DNA of 10,089 nt from Verrucomicrobiales bacterium (lineage in GTDB: Bacteria; Verrucomicrobiota; Verrucomicrobiia; Verrucomicrobiales; DEV007), in contig SLGN01000412.1 in the NCBI GenBank assembly GCA_007123695.1, positions 1 through 10,089 of the forward strand, read 5' to 3'. Made by a program: the position numbers and the translations under genes. Below the pieces are notes generated by a model. The model was not told the origin of the DNA, did no database searches, and saw only the letters and a program-made list of their open reading frames with translations. This document shows, piece by piece, positions 1-7,318 of this stretch (positions are counted from its first letter, which is position 1; every line of letters starts with the position of its first letter).

Positions 1-1465
1 CTCCGACGACGTGGGCGCGGCTCGCCTCGTCGAGCCCCAGATCGAGGGCGAAACGGAGGAAATTCCGCCGCTCCACGTGGACCGAAAGCCGCCCCTCCTG
101 CAAGTCGGCGCCGTCCCACGAGAGCCCCTCCGTCGCGAGGGCAGCGCCTCCGGTCTCCAGTCCACCCTCGCGGAAGCGCAGCTCGCGCAGCTCCAGCGCC
201 GCCTCGCCCGCGAGCGGGATCTCGACCCCGAAGGCGGCCAGCAGCCTCCCGAGATCGGGCACGGCGGCGCCGAGGGTCGCACTGGCGGCGGCCTGCGGCA
301 GCTCCTCGAGCGTGGCGATGTCTTCAAGCTCGGCCTCGGCCTCGAGGCGCAGATCCGCGCCTCCGGCCCGCGCCTCTAGCTGGAGGCGGCGGCCTTCCGC
401 AAAAAGGATCGCGGAATCGACCGACTCGCGCCCCCAGCCCAGACCCGAAGCCACCACCTTGCCCCCGATCCGCCAGCTCGAGGGATTCGTCGGATCTCCG
501 TCGAAAGCGAGCGAAACATCGGTGACCGTGCCGCGCAATTCGGACTCGGGCGGCAGGGGCAGCTCCGCCAGCGCCAGGGCCGATTGCCGCGCGAGGGACA
601 GAGACGCCGCAAGATCGCCCGTGGGAGCGAGGCTGGCGGCGAGATCGATCCGGCCGCCTGCGGCGGCGAGACGCGCCTCGGCGGCAAAGGTCCCCGGCTC
701 GGGCTCGCCGATGGCGAGGGTCTCCAATTCGGCGTAGCCGAGCAGCGGCAGAGGTCCGAGCGCGAGAGACCGCTCTCCGGGGAGCAGCTCCGCCTTCACC
801 GCCTCGAGCGGCTCGTGGTCCGGCAGGGAAAGCCGGGCGATGCCGAGGTGGCCCGCCTCTCCCCCGCCCGGCAGCCGCAGTTCCAGCGATTCGAGCGAGT
901 AGACCCTGTTGCCTTGCCGAAGCAACAGGGTTAGGTCCGCGATCGAAAGTTCGGCCGCGAGGAGATTCCAAAGAGCGCTGCCTTCCTCGCCTTCCGGCCC
1001 CTCCGAACCGTCCCGCTGCCACGGCTCCCGTTCCGGTTTTTCCTTTTCCTCCGGCGGCTCCGGCAGAGTCCAATGCACCTCGGCGGGGCCGATGCGCACC
1101 GCATCGAGCCAGCGAAAGGCCAGGGGCGCTCGCAGCAGATCGGCGGCACGGTAGTCGAGCCGCAGTTCCTCCAGCCGCACCATCGGCGCGTCTTCGCCCG
1201 TCCCCTCGAGAAGCACGTCGCGCACCGCGAAGCCCGACCAGAGCGAGCCGGTAACGCGTAGATCCCCCTCGAGCCCCTGCATCGCCGCCGCTTTCAGCGC
1301 CCCGTGGCGGGCGAGGAGACGGAAGCCCGGCCCGTTGAGAAAAAGCAACCCCGGAACGGCAAGCAGCAGAAAGCCCCCCGCCACCCAGCGGATCCACTTC
1401 CGTTTCCGCCGCCTGCGCCGCGCGGGTTTCGGCCCTCCGGCCGGGTCGTCTTCGAACTCGAGCAT
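1..1465 (-). CDS. TamB/AsmA-like envelope protein, N-terminal part (runs off left edge)
   Basis: The reading frame starts at ATG 1465-1463 and stays open to the window edge, giving 488 residues with the C-terminus missing. The N-terminus has a short acidic stretch, a strongly basic patch (residues 16-23, RRRRRKRK) and one hydrophobic helix at about 25-43, i.e. a cytoplasmic anchor with the rest in the periplasm. Residues 64-88 (GLEGDLRVTGSLWSGFAVRDVLLEG region) match the way TamB-type proteins begin: a short amphipathic strand repeat after the anchor. The remainder alternates short beta-prone segments rich in Leu, Glu and Ala, as expected of the AsmA/TamB beta-taco fold. In the family, such proteins bridge inner and outer membrane for lipid transport or outer-membrane protein assembly. 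It lies 104 nt after the L,D-transpeptidase on the same strand, so it may share its transcript. No Shine-Dalgarno is visible. AsmA-family membership is fairly secure; orthology to tamB itself is inference. Confidence 0.72.
   Translation of the reverse strand, partial: MLEFEDDPAGGPKPARRRRRKRKWIRWVAGGFLLLAVPGLLFLNGPGFRLLARHGALKAAAMQGLEGDLRVTGSLWSGFAVRDVLLEGTGEDAPMVRLEELRLDYRAADLLRAPLAFRWLDAVRIGPAEVHWTLPEPPEEKEKPEREPWQRDGSEGPEGEEGSALWNLLAAELSIADLTLLLRQGNRVYSLESLELRLPGGGEAGHLGIARLSLPDHEPLEAVKAELLPGERSLALGPLPLLGYAELETLAIGEPEPGTFAAEARLAAAGGRIDLAASLAPTGDLAASLSLARQSALALAELPLPPESELRGTVTDVSLAFDGDPTNPSSWRIGGKVVASGLGWGRESVDSAILFAEGRRLQLEARAGGADLRLEAEAELEDIATLEELPQAAASATLGAAVPDLGRLLAAFGVEIPLAGEAALELRELRFREGGLETGGAALATEGLSWDGADLQEGRLSVHVERRNFLRFALDLGLDEASRAHVVG
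903..931. repeat. Perfect 10-bp inverted repeat inside the TamB-like gene
   Basis: Arms 903-912 (accctgttgc) and 922-931 (gcaacagggt) are exact reverse complements around a 9-nt loop. An alternative register adds three inner pairs (913-915 with 920-922) with a one-base bulge and a GCCG tetraloop. The reading frame continues through it (residues around 179-188, LLLRQGNRV), and no T-run follows on either strand, so a classical terminator is unlikely. Confidence 0.55.
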
Positions 1466-1569
1466 GAATCTGCGCCGGAGAGAGGAGAAAGCTCCCCGCC
1501 CGACCTGCCAATGAACCGCAGATTCCGTGCCGCGCAAGGTGTCAGCGCCCCGCCCACGCCCGCAAATTC

Positions 1570-2625
1570 TCAGCGCCCCTCGGGCCGCATGATGGTGAAG
1601 TCCGTCGCCGAGCGCGTCTGCTCCGTGCTCGAGCCCGAAGTGGTCACGAGGATGGATCCCGGCTTCGCGAGATCGTAGAGCCGCGTCGCGAACTCGGGCG
1701 GAATGTAGAGCCGCCGGCGGAAATCCTCGACCACCCGCGGACCCCACTCCTTCTCCAGCGAAAGCGCCGCCCAAGGCCTCGCCGGACGCCCCGGCACCAC
1801 GGGCGCGGCCCCGGCGTCGGTGCCCTCCAGCATCAGGAAGACGCCGGCGGGGATGGGCCGGTGCGGATCGCGCAGGCCGATCGGACTCTGCCCGATGAGG
1901 ATCCCGTTGCGGTAGACATAGATGGTCTGGTCCCGACCGCTGATGAGAAAGTTCACCGGCCCGGAGGGGCTGCGCTCGGGCACCCAGATCGTCTTGCCGA
2001 CGAGCGCCTCGTTGGGCCGCGAACCCGGATCGACCTGCGAGGCGAGCAAAATCGAGGCGGGCCGGCTCGATGCCGAGGGCCTCGCTTGCCGCTGCGTCAC
2101 GACCACGGTTCCACCCTTGTCGGTGATGCCGAAGAGCTTCTCGGAAAACTCGTAGGGCAGCCGCACGCAGCCGGCCGAGGCGGGATAGCCGGGCAGTTGG
2201 CCCGCGTGCATCGCGATCCCGCTCCAGGTCAGGCGCTGCATGTTCGGCATCTGCGCCCCCTTGTAGATGTTCGACTCGTGCTCCTTCTTCTTCTCGAGAA
2301 TGGTGAAGACCCCCGTGGGCGTGTCGCGCCCGGGCGAGCCGGTGCTGACGGTGGAGCGCGCGATCTGCACGCCGTTGCGGTAAACGTAGGCGAGCTGGTC
2401 GTCGATGCTCACCACCACGAGGATCGGCCCGGCGGGCGCCCGCTCCGGATTCCACTCGTATTCGCCGGGGGCCAGCTTCCGCTCCTGCCTCTGCTGCTCT
2501 TGCTTCGCCGCAGCCCGCTTCGCCTTCATCCTCTTGAAGAGCTGGGCCTCCGCCGGACCTCCCGCAGAAGCAAAGACGAAAAGGACGGTCAAGAGGGCGG
2601 CATAGGGCGGGGCTGCGGACTTCAT
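1570..2625 (-). CDS. L,D-transpeptidase (YkuD family) with a degenerate second YkuD-like half
   Basis: This 351-aa protein has a cleavable signal peptide (hydrophobic core about 8-22, likely cut AEA|Q at 27/28), then a basic, Gln-rich linker to about residue 62. The first YkuD domain spans about 66-178. It has the strand and loop VYRNG, the TPTGVF motif (102-107), His140, and the nucleophile motif S150-A-G-C153-V-R-L-P. YkuD enzymes use that Cys to make 3-3 peptidoglycan crosslinks or attach proteins to the wall in the periplasm. The usual SHGC is SAGC here. A second half (about 224-330) repeats the same landmarks (VYRNG 237-241, IPAGVF 258-263) but contains no cysteine, so it is probably non-catalytic. 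The gene begins 33 nt after the outer-membrane factor, on the same strand. The start is at the ATG just before the signal peptide; no clear Shine-Dalgarno is seen. Confidence 0.9.
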   Translation of the reverse strand: MKSAAPPYAALLTVLFVFASAGGPAEAQLFKRMKAKRAAAKQEQQRQERKLAPGEYEWNPERAPAGPILVVVSIDDQLAYVYRNGVQIARSTVSTGSPGRDTPTGVFTILEKKKEHESNIYKGAQMPNMQRLTWSGIAMHAGQLPGYPASAGCVRLPYEFSEKLFGITDKGGTVVVTQRQARPSASSRPASILLASQVDPGSRPNEALVGKTIWVPERSPSGPVNFLISGRDQTIYVYRNGILIGQSPIGLRDPHRPIPAGVFLMLEGTDAGAAPVVPGRPARPWAALSLEKEWGPRVVEDFRRRLYIPPEFATRLYDLAKPGSILVTTSGSSTEQTRSATDFTIMRPEGR

Positions 2626-2658
2626 GGCGAGGATTTTTGTCTTCTCTTCGCGGAATCT

Positions 2659-4203
2659 TCAGGAGGGAGAGTCATCGACCGGGGCCTGCACCGGCTCGGC
2701 CCCGGCTTCGGGAACGCCGGCGGGATCGGTCTGGGCCGGTACGCTTCGTCCCAGAAAACCGCGCCGCTTGCCCGGCACCGAAGTTTCCGGAATATACTCG
2801 TGCTCGACGCCTCCGCCAAGGGCCTTGTAAAGGATTACGTAGTTCGCCGCGATGCGGCCGCGGCTGAAGGTCTCCTCGTCCTCGGCGCTGAACTTGGTGC
2901 GCTCGGCGTCGAGCACGTTCTGGAAGTTCACCAGCCCGTTCTCGTAGTTGTCCTTGATGAGGTCGACGGTCTCGCGCGCCGCGTCCACCGCCCGACCGAG
3001 GCCGCCGAGACGGTCCCGCTCGTTGACGATCGCGGCCATTCCCGTCTCCACCTCCTCGACCGCGCCGAGGACCGACTTCTCGTAGGCGGCGAGCGCCGCC
3101 TGGGCGCGGCTCTCCTCCGCAGCGATGAGATTGCGCACCTGGCCCGAGGTGAAGATCCTCCAGCGGAAGGAGGGGCCGAAGTTGAAGGAACGGCTGGAGC
3201 TGACGAAGAACTCCGAACTCTCGATGGACTGCAGTTGCAAGTCGCCGAACAGCGAGAACTTCGGGTAGAGCTCGGCCTCGGCCACCCCGATGCGGGCGGT
3301 CTGCGCCGCCAGCTCGCGCTCGGCACGCCGGATGTCGGGACGGGCCCGCAGCAGGTCTGCGGGCAGGCCGGCGGCGTAGCCGGGACGGGGCGAGGGAATG
3401 CCGCGCGAGCGGGCCAGGGTCTTCTCCACCGACGAGGGGAAGCCGCCCGTGAGGCTCGCGAGCCGGTTCTTCGCCGCGACGAGCTGGGCGCGCAGTTGGG
3501 GCACGGCGGCTTCCGTCAGGGCCAGGTTGGTCTCGGCCTGGGTCACGTCGATGCGGGGCACGAGCCCGGCGTCGAGCCGGCTCCGCGTCAGCTCGACCGA
3601 CTCCCGCTGCGAGGCGATGTTGCCCTCGGCCACGGCGATCCGCTCCTGCAGGGTGCGGTATTCGATGTAGTTCACCGCGACCTCGGCGAACAGAGTCACG
3701 AGCGCGTCGCGGTAGTCCTCGTAGCGGGCGTCGAGATTGGCGTCGGCGGCCTCGACGGACCTACGGATCCCGCCGAAGACGTCGATCTCCCAACCGGCGT
3801 CGAAGCCCGAGGAATAGCCGTTGGCGGGGTTGATCGGCGGGACGAAGAAAAGATTCTCGCTGACCCGGGTGCGCGTGCGCAAGCCCGAGCCCCCGATCTG
3901 GGGAAAGGCCTGGCTCACCGCGACGCCCCGCTGCGCCCGCCCCTCGGCGATGCGGGCGAGCGCGATCTTCAGGTCCGGATTGGCCTCGCGCGTCCGCTCG
4001 ATGAGGGCGTCGAGGGACGGATCGTTGAACCCCTTCCACCACGACACGAGCGAATCGCCGTCGCGCAGGTCGCGGAGCGCAGCGCGGGTCCACGCATCGG
4101 GCACGGAGGTGGAGCCGGGGCCTTCGTAGTCGGGACCGACCATCGTCTTGCAGCCGCAGGGAAAAAACGCCGCAGCGAGGAGGAGGCACAATCGGGTGGA
4201 CAT
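2659..4203 (-). CDS. RND-type outer-membrane efflux lipoprotein (NodT/OprM family, TolC-like)
   Basis: At 514 aa this is slightly longer than most family members. The signal peptide ends at a lipobox-like Gly17-Cys18, followed by the usual OprM-type VGPDY start, so lipid anchoring in the outer membrane is likely. Two OEP repeats follow. The first, about 55-250, has WWKGFNDPSLDALI and WEIDVFGGIRR. The second, about 275-465, has the family signature LLRARPDIRRAERELAA (284-300) with AELYPKFSL just after it, then WRIFTSGQVRNLI. These proteins form trimeric channels that dock on a periplasmic adaptor and inner-membrane pump to export drugs, metals or other solutes. No adaptor or pump gene is next to it. 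The last 40 or so residues are a Pro/Ala-rich tail with no recognised domain. It heads the minus-strand envelope cluster and is divergent from the NYN gene; no convincing promoter or Shine-Dalgarno could be assigned. Confidence 0.93.
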   Translation of the reverse strand: MSTRLCLLLAAAFFPCGCKTMVGPDYEGPGSTSVPDAWTRAALRDLRDGDSLVSWWKGFNDPSLDALIERTREANPDLKIALARIAEGRAQRGVAVSQAFPQIGGSGLRTRTRVSENLFFVPPINPANGYSSGFDAGWEIDVFGGIRRSVEAADANLDARYEDYRDALVTLFAEVAVNYIEYRTLQERIAVAEGNIASQRESVELTRSRLDAGLVPRIDVTQAETNLALTEAAVPQLRAQLVAAKNRLASLTGGFPSSVEKTLARSRGIPSPRPGYAAGLPADLLRARPDIRRAERELAAQTARIGVAEAELYPKFSLFGDLQLQSIESSEFFVSSSRSFNFGPSFRWRIFTSGQVRNLIAAEESRAQAALAAYEKSVLGAVEEVETGMAAIVNERDRLGGLGRAVDAARETVDLIKDNYENGLVNFQNVLDAERTKFSAEDEETFSRGRIAANYVILYKALGGGVEHEYIPETSVPGKRRGFLGRSVPAQTDPAGVPEAGAEPVQAPVDDSPS

Positions 4204-4389
4204 GAAGCTGGAAACGTTGAAAGCATTTCCTCAGCGAGGATGCGCCACAGGTCAAATGGAAGCTTCGCGCCCGATGAAGGGGGTAAACAAAACAGGCGTG
4301 CCACCCGCTCAGAGGGGGGAGGACGAAAGGACGAAAAGAAGGCCATTTCCGCGATTGCGGCGCGCCCCGGTTGCCGCGAAGAGTTTCCC

Positions 4390-5232
4390 ATGCCAGAGGA
4401 TTCCAACAGCTGCAACATCGCCATCTTCGCCGATTTCGAGAACGTCGCCATCGGGGCCGAGCAGGCGAAATACGACCGCTTCGACATCCACAAGGTCATC
4501 GAGCGGATCCTCGTGAAGGGCAGCGTCGTGGTGCGCAAGGCCTACTGCGACTGGGCCCGCTACGAGAAGTTCAAGCGCTCCATGCACGAGGCGAACTTCG
4601 AACTCATCGACATCCCCCACGTGCGCCAGTCCGGCAAGAACTCCGCCGACATCCGCATGGTCGTCGATGCCCTCGACCTCTGCTACACCAAGCCGCACAT
4701 CGACACCTTCGTCGTCATCAGCGGCGACTCCGACTTCTCCCCCCTCGTCAGCAAGCTGCGCGAAAACAACAAGGACGTCATCGGCGTCGGGGTCAAGCAG
4801 TCCACCTCCGACCTCTTCGTCTCCAACTGCGACGAGTTCGTCTTCTACGACGACCTCGTCCGCAAGCAGGCCGACGCCCGCTCGCGGCGCGGGGGATCCG
4901 CGAAGCGCGCCGGCAAGGGCGGCGGCTCCGGCGACGGCTCAGGCGAGGGCTCGGCGCCCGACTCCCCCGCCGTGATCGCCGACCGCCGCGACGAGGCCGT
5001 CGAACTCGTCCTCGAGACCTTCGAGACCATGGCCGAATCGCGCGGCGAAGACGAGATCATCTGGGGCTCCATGCTGAAGCAGGCGATCAAGCGCAAGAAG
5101 CCCGGCTTCGCCGAGAGCTACTACGGCTTCCGAGGCTTCAACTCCCTGCTCGAGGAAGTCCGCGACCGCGGCCTCGTCGTCCTCGAGCCCGATGAAAAAT
5201 CCGGCGGCTACCTCGTGCGCATGCCGAAGTAG
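4390..5232 (+). CDS. NYN-domain putative ribonuclease with C-terminal OST-HTH (LOTUS) domain
   Basis: This is a 280-aa cytoplasmic protein. Residues 8-157 form a NYN/PIN-like nuclease domain of the LabA/DUF88 type, with FADFENVA (13-20; Asp15, Asn18), Lys83-Asn-Ser-Ala-Asp87-Ile, Asp93, and SGDSDFSPLV (111-120; Asp113, Asp115) supplying the expected acidic metal-binding residues. Residues 161-195 are a low-complexity Gly/Ser/Arg linker. Residues 198-280 match an OST-HTH/LOTUS domain (EIIWGSMLKQAIKRKKPGF, then YYGFRGFNSLLEEV), which in the family binds RNA. The pair suggests an RNA-guided or RNA-targeting endonuclease; the actual substrate is unknown. The frame is open far upstream, but only from this ATG does the protein show family-like sequence; upstream it is antisense to the efflux gene. 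A weak GAAGAG lies 6 nt before the ATG. The gene is divergent from the envelope cluster and apparently monocistronic. Confidence 0.9.
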   Translation: MPEDSNSCNIAIFADFENVAIGAEQAKYDRFDIHKVIERILVKGSVVVRKAYCDWARYEKFKRSMHEANFELIDIPHVRQSGKNSADIRMVVDALDLCYTKPHIDTFVVISGDSDFSPLVSKLRENNKDVIGVGVKQSTSDLFVSNCDEFVFYDDLVRKQADARSRRGGSAKRAGKGGGSGDGSGEGSAPDSPAVIADRRDEAVELVLETFETMAESRGEDEIIWGSMLKQAIKRKKPGFAESYYGFRGFNSLLEEVRDRGLVVLEPDEKSGGYLVRMPK

Positions 5233-5383
5233 AACAGCCCCCCTCCCCAGCCCGCTCGTCCGCGTTGAGGCTGACGAGATCGATGCCGCAGGACGGAAAG
5301 TTTTTCAAACAACCGCGTTTTCCAATACGAAATCAGCAAGGCTTTCAACGGTCTCTGCACCCCCGCTTCATCCCCGCCACGAC

Positions 5384-6919
5384 ATGGACCCTACCGACTT
5401 TTCCATCGCCCCGAATCGCCGCCGCTTCCTTGGAGCCAGCTCGTTGGCGGCGCTTGCGGGAGCGGCGGCGGCCCGGACCTGCTCCGGGAACGATGCCGCC
5501 GACGACGCCCGGACGGCGGATGGGCACTGGATCGATGCCCGCGAGACGGGAGCGACGGGCGGCGGGACCGACGACGACACCGCCGCGATCCAGGCGGCGA
5601 TCAACCGGGCCCGCGACGAGCAGATTCCCGAAGTGCGACTGCCCGCCGGCACCTACCTGATTTCGAACGCACTCGCGCTGCCCTCGGATCTCGTGCTGCG
5701 CGGCCACGGTGCGGGCCTCACGAGGCTGGTGGCGAAGGAAGGCACGCGTTTTCCGCTCTACCGACCCGACCCCCGCACGATGGACGAGCGCCAGCGCCGC
5801 ACGATGATCACGACGGAGGCCGTCGGCAGCGTGCGGGAACGCGTCACCTCGCGAAGCGGGATCGCGGATCTTGCGATCGACTGGAACCACAGTCCCACCG
5901 ACGGCTTCGGGAGTTCCTGCGTGCTGGCGGACAGCGCCGACGATTTCCGGATCGAACGCGTCGCGTTCGAGAGATGCATGCCCGCGGACCATCCCCGTAC
6001 GCTGGAGGAAATGGGCGGTTCCGGATTTCGCAGCGAGTGCGTGATGTTCTCCAACGCCCGGCACGGACTGATGGACGGGTGCCTGCTCACGGACTCGGGC
6101 TACCGCCCGCTCTCGGTCGCCTACGGATCTCTCGACATCACCTTCCAAAACGGCCGCATCGTCGCGGAGAACCCGGTCTGGCGTCATGCTTTCGCCGAGG
6201 TCCACGGCGACCGCATGCCGCGCGACGAGACCTACGTGCGCTCGCAGGTGAAATTCCTGAATTCCAGCTTCTACCTCCTTGGCGGCACCGCGCAGGACGG
6301 AATCTGCTCGCACACCGGCACGATGGTGATCGAGAACTGCGACTTCCACATCCTCGGCGGCACCGACCATTTCGCTTTCGTCGTGAAGCCTTTCGATCGC
6401 TCGCACCACTGCCACTGCGTGAACAACCGCTTCCACTGCATGGGGGACTATGCGGAGACCTTCGGCATCTTCGGGCTCAAAGCGGGCGGCGGCAGCGAGG
6501 ATTTCGTCTTCTCCGGCAACACGGTGCGGGCGGTCTTCCCCGCGAGCGCCGGCCCTCGGATCGACGGGCACGGATTGATCGACTTCGCGGTGGGCGAGAC
6601 CCGGGTCCGCGTCGAATCGAACCAGATCCTTCTGGAGCTCGAAGGCAATCGCGACACTGCCGTCATCCGCCTTGGCAAATCAACGAATTTCGCCGTCTCG
6701 AACAACCTCGTCGAGATCCGCTGCGAGCCCGGGGATGCCGGACCCGACGGCATCCGTATCGCCGACTGCCGCAGCGGCACTGTGATCGGCAACGTCGTGA
6801 CCGGCCCCCATCGGCACGGGGCGACGCTCGCCGGCGATTCGGAGGGCGTCGTGCTTGGACACAACAGCTTCGCAGGCTCGACCGGGGAAGCGGTGCACGA
6901 AGCCGGGAGCGAAGGATAG
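5384..6919 (+). CDS. Tat-exported pectate-lyase-like right-handed beta-helix protein
   Basis: This 511-aa protein starts at ATG 5384, chosen because it immediately precedes a twin-arginine signal (N-R-R-R-F-L-G, 11-17, then an Ala-rich hydrophobic stretch 18-30). The frame stays open further upstream but would overlap the NYN gene. Residues 49-120 match the start of the Pectate_lyase_3 family: GATGGGTDDDTAAIQAAI (56-73), then LPAGTYLISNALALPSDLVL and the GHGAG turn. The rest is a run of short beta-coil segments with Asn/Gly turns (NSSFYLLGG, NNRFHCMGDY, SGNTVRA, SNNLVEI, GNVVTG), as in parallel beta-helix enzymes acting on polysaccharides. Export in folded form to the periplasm or beyond is expected. 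Catalytic residues cannot be assigned, so lyase, hydrolase and epimerase remain possible. It is separated by 151 bp from the NYN gene, with an AT-richer patch at about 5297-5340 that may hold its promoter. No sugar-transport or other carbohydrate genes are adjacent. Confidence 0.85.
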   Translation: MDPTDFSIAPNRRRFLGASSLAALAGAAAARTCSGNDAADDARTADGHWIDARETGATGGGTDDDTAAIQAAINRARDEQIPEVRLPAGTYLISNALALPSDLVLRGHGAGLTRLVAKEGTRFPLYRPDPRTMDERQRRTMITTEAVGSVRERVTSRSGIADLAIDWNHSPTDGFGSSCVLADSADDFRIERVAFERCMPADHPRTLEEMGGSGFRSECVMFSNARHGLMDGCLLTDSGYRPLSVAYGSLDITFQNGRIVAENPVWRHAFAEVHGDRMPRDETYVRSQVKFLNSSFYLLGGTAQDGICSHTGTMVIENCDFHILGGTDHFAFVVKPFDRSHHCHCVNNRFHCMGDYAETFGIFGLKAGGGSEDFVFSGNTVRAVFPASAGPRIDGHGLIDFAVGETRVRVESNQILLELEGNRDTAVIRLGKSTNFAVSNNLVEIRCEPGDAGPDGIRIADCRSGTVIGNVVTGPHRHGATLAGDSEGVVLGHNSFAGSTGEAVHEAGSEG

Positions 6920-6988
6920 GGCGTTCCGCCCGAGCACGCAGCCCATCGGCTTCGCCCTTCCCAGTTGGCGTTGCCGCTGCCTCGACAT

Positions 6989-7005
6989 GGGGCGGTGAGC
7001 GCCCC
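6989..7005 (+). terminator. Possible terminator hairpin after the beta-helix gene
   Basis: Arms GGGGCG and CGCCCC (6989-6994 and 7000-7005) are perfectly complementary around a 5-nt loop and are followed by only two T residues. It lies 70 nt past the beta-helix stop codon, where a terminator would be expected. The missing T-run makes this weak. Confidence 0.35.
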
Positions 7006-7010
7006 TTAAC

Positions 7011-7123
7011 GGCAGCAATAAAAACCAAGCTCTTAATATTCAGATTTTCCGCAGCACATCTCGGATCGGCAGCAATAAAAACCAAGCTCTTAATATTAGA
7101 TTTTCCGCAGCACATCTCGGATC
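7011..7123. repeat. Two tandem copies of a 57-bp direct repeat
   Basis: Copy 1 is 7011-7067 (57 nt) and copy 2 is 7068-7123 (56 nt). They differ only by loss of one C (attcagatt versus attagatt). Copy 1 has 24 G/C in 57, well below the surrounding genes. The unit begins ggcagcaataaaaaccaag and ends cacatctcggatc. No terminal inverted repeat or open reading frame is evident. The tight conservation between copies implies recent duplication or selection. Confidence 0.93.
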
Positions 7124-7181
7124 GGATCAAAATCCGCAACGGGACTCGAAGGACTCCTTTACCACTCTATCCTTTTGTCGC

Positions 7182-7234
7182 TTTTCCCATCTCGGCTCGA
7201 CGAGGGCAGCAATAATAACCATTCTCTTAATTAT
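7182..7234. repeat. Decayed third copy of the 57-bp unit
   Basis: The segment ttttcc-catctcggctcg followed by ggcagcaataataacc (7205-7220) and ctcttaat (7224-7231) repeats the junction between copies 1 and 2 (about 7045-7097). It differs by a 6-nt deletion (gcagca), a 5-nt insertion (acgag) and a few substitutions. The order of the shared blocks is the same, so this is a diverged member of the same family and not a chance match. Confidence 0.75.
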
Positions 7235-7292
7235 CACCAAACGCATCCCGGCTCGCGTTCCAAGCCCTCCGAGAGCAGCGAGGTCGAGGGGG

Positions 7293-7318
7293 CAAGGACA
7301 TCCGTCAGCGTGTCCTTG
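7293..7318 (-). terminator. Hairpin just downstream of the toxin gene
   Basis: Arms caaggaca (7293-7300) and tgtccttg (7311-7318) pair perfectly around a 10-nt loop, 12 nt beyond the toxin stop codon. There is no T-run on the minus strand, so it may be a weak or Rho-assisted terminator or an mRNA-end stabiliser. Confidence 0.35.

Noticed and set aside
324..1511. A 395-codon minus-strand frame over the TamB-like gene, starting at TTG 1511
   Set aside because: The product is almost entirely Arg, Gly and Ala, a typical off-frame product of GC-rich coding DNA. The frame starting at 1465 gives an anchor helix and a recognisable family start and is open to the edge.
1541..1582. Short direct repeat tcagcgcccc at two places near the transpeptidase stop codon
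   Set aside because: Ten-base GC-rich matches are common in this sequence, and one copy lies in the stop codon region of a coding sequence.
1861..4389. A very long plus-strand reading frame continuous with the NYN gene, antisense to the transpeptidase and efflux genes
   Set aside because: Its translation is Arg/Gly/Leu/His-rich with no family resemblance until residue 1 of the NYN protein. High-GC codon bias on the opposite strand commonly keeps such frames open, and the minus-strand genes are clear family members.
4204..4389. A promoter pair in the divergent region, including TTGACC on the minus strand
   Set aside because: No -10-like hexamer lies at a normal distance from it, and no plus-strand pair of boxes was convincing.
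5192..5383. N-terminal extension of the beta-helix protein to an ATG at 5192
   Set aside because: It would overlap the NYN gene by 41 nt and bury the Tat signal 75 residues into the protein; ATG 5384 places the signal at the N-terminus.
5345..6571. Long minus-strand frame opposite the beta-helix gene
   Set aside because: Val/Ala/His/Arg-rich with no domain; it is the antisense shadow of a clear gene.
7010..7139. Minus-strand translation of the 57-bp repeats giving a repeated NIKSLVFIAA peptide
   Set aside because: The frame runs on into an Arg/Pro-rich shadow of the beta-helix gene. The one-base difference between copies and the lack of a start context argue against a real protein.
7011..7234. 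CRISPR array
   Set aside because: Copies are directly adjacent without unique spacers, the third is degraded, and no cas gene is present.
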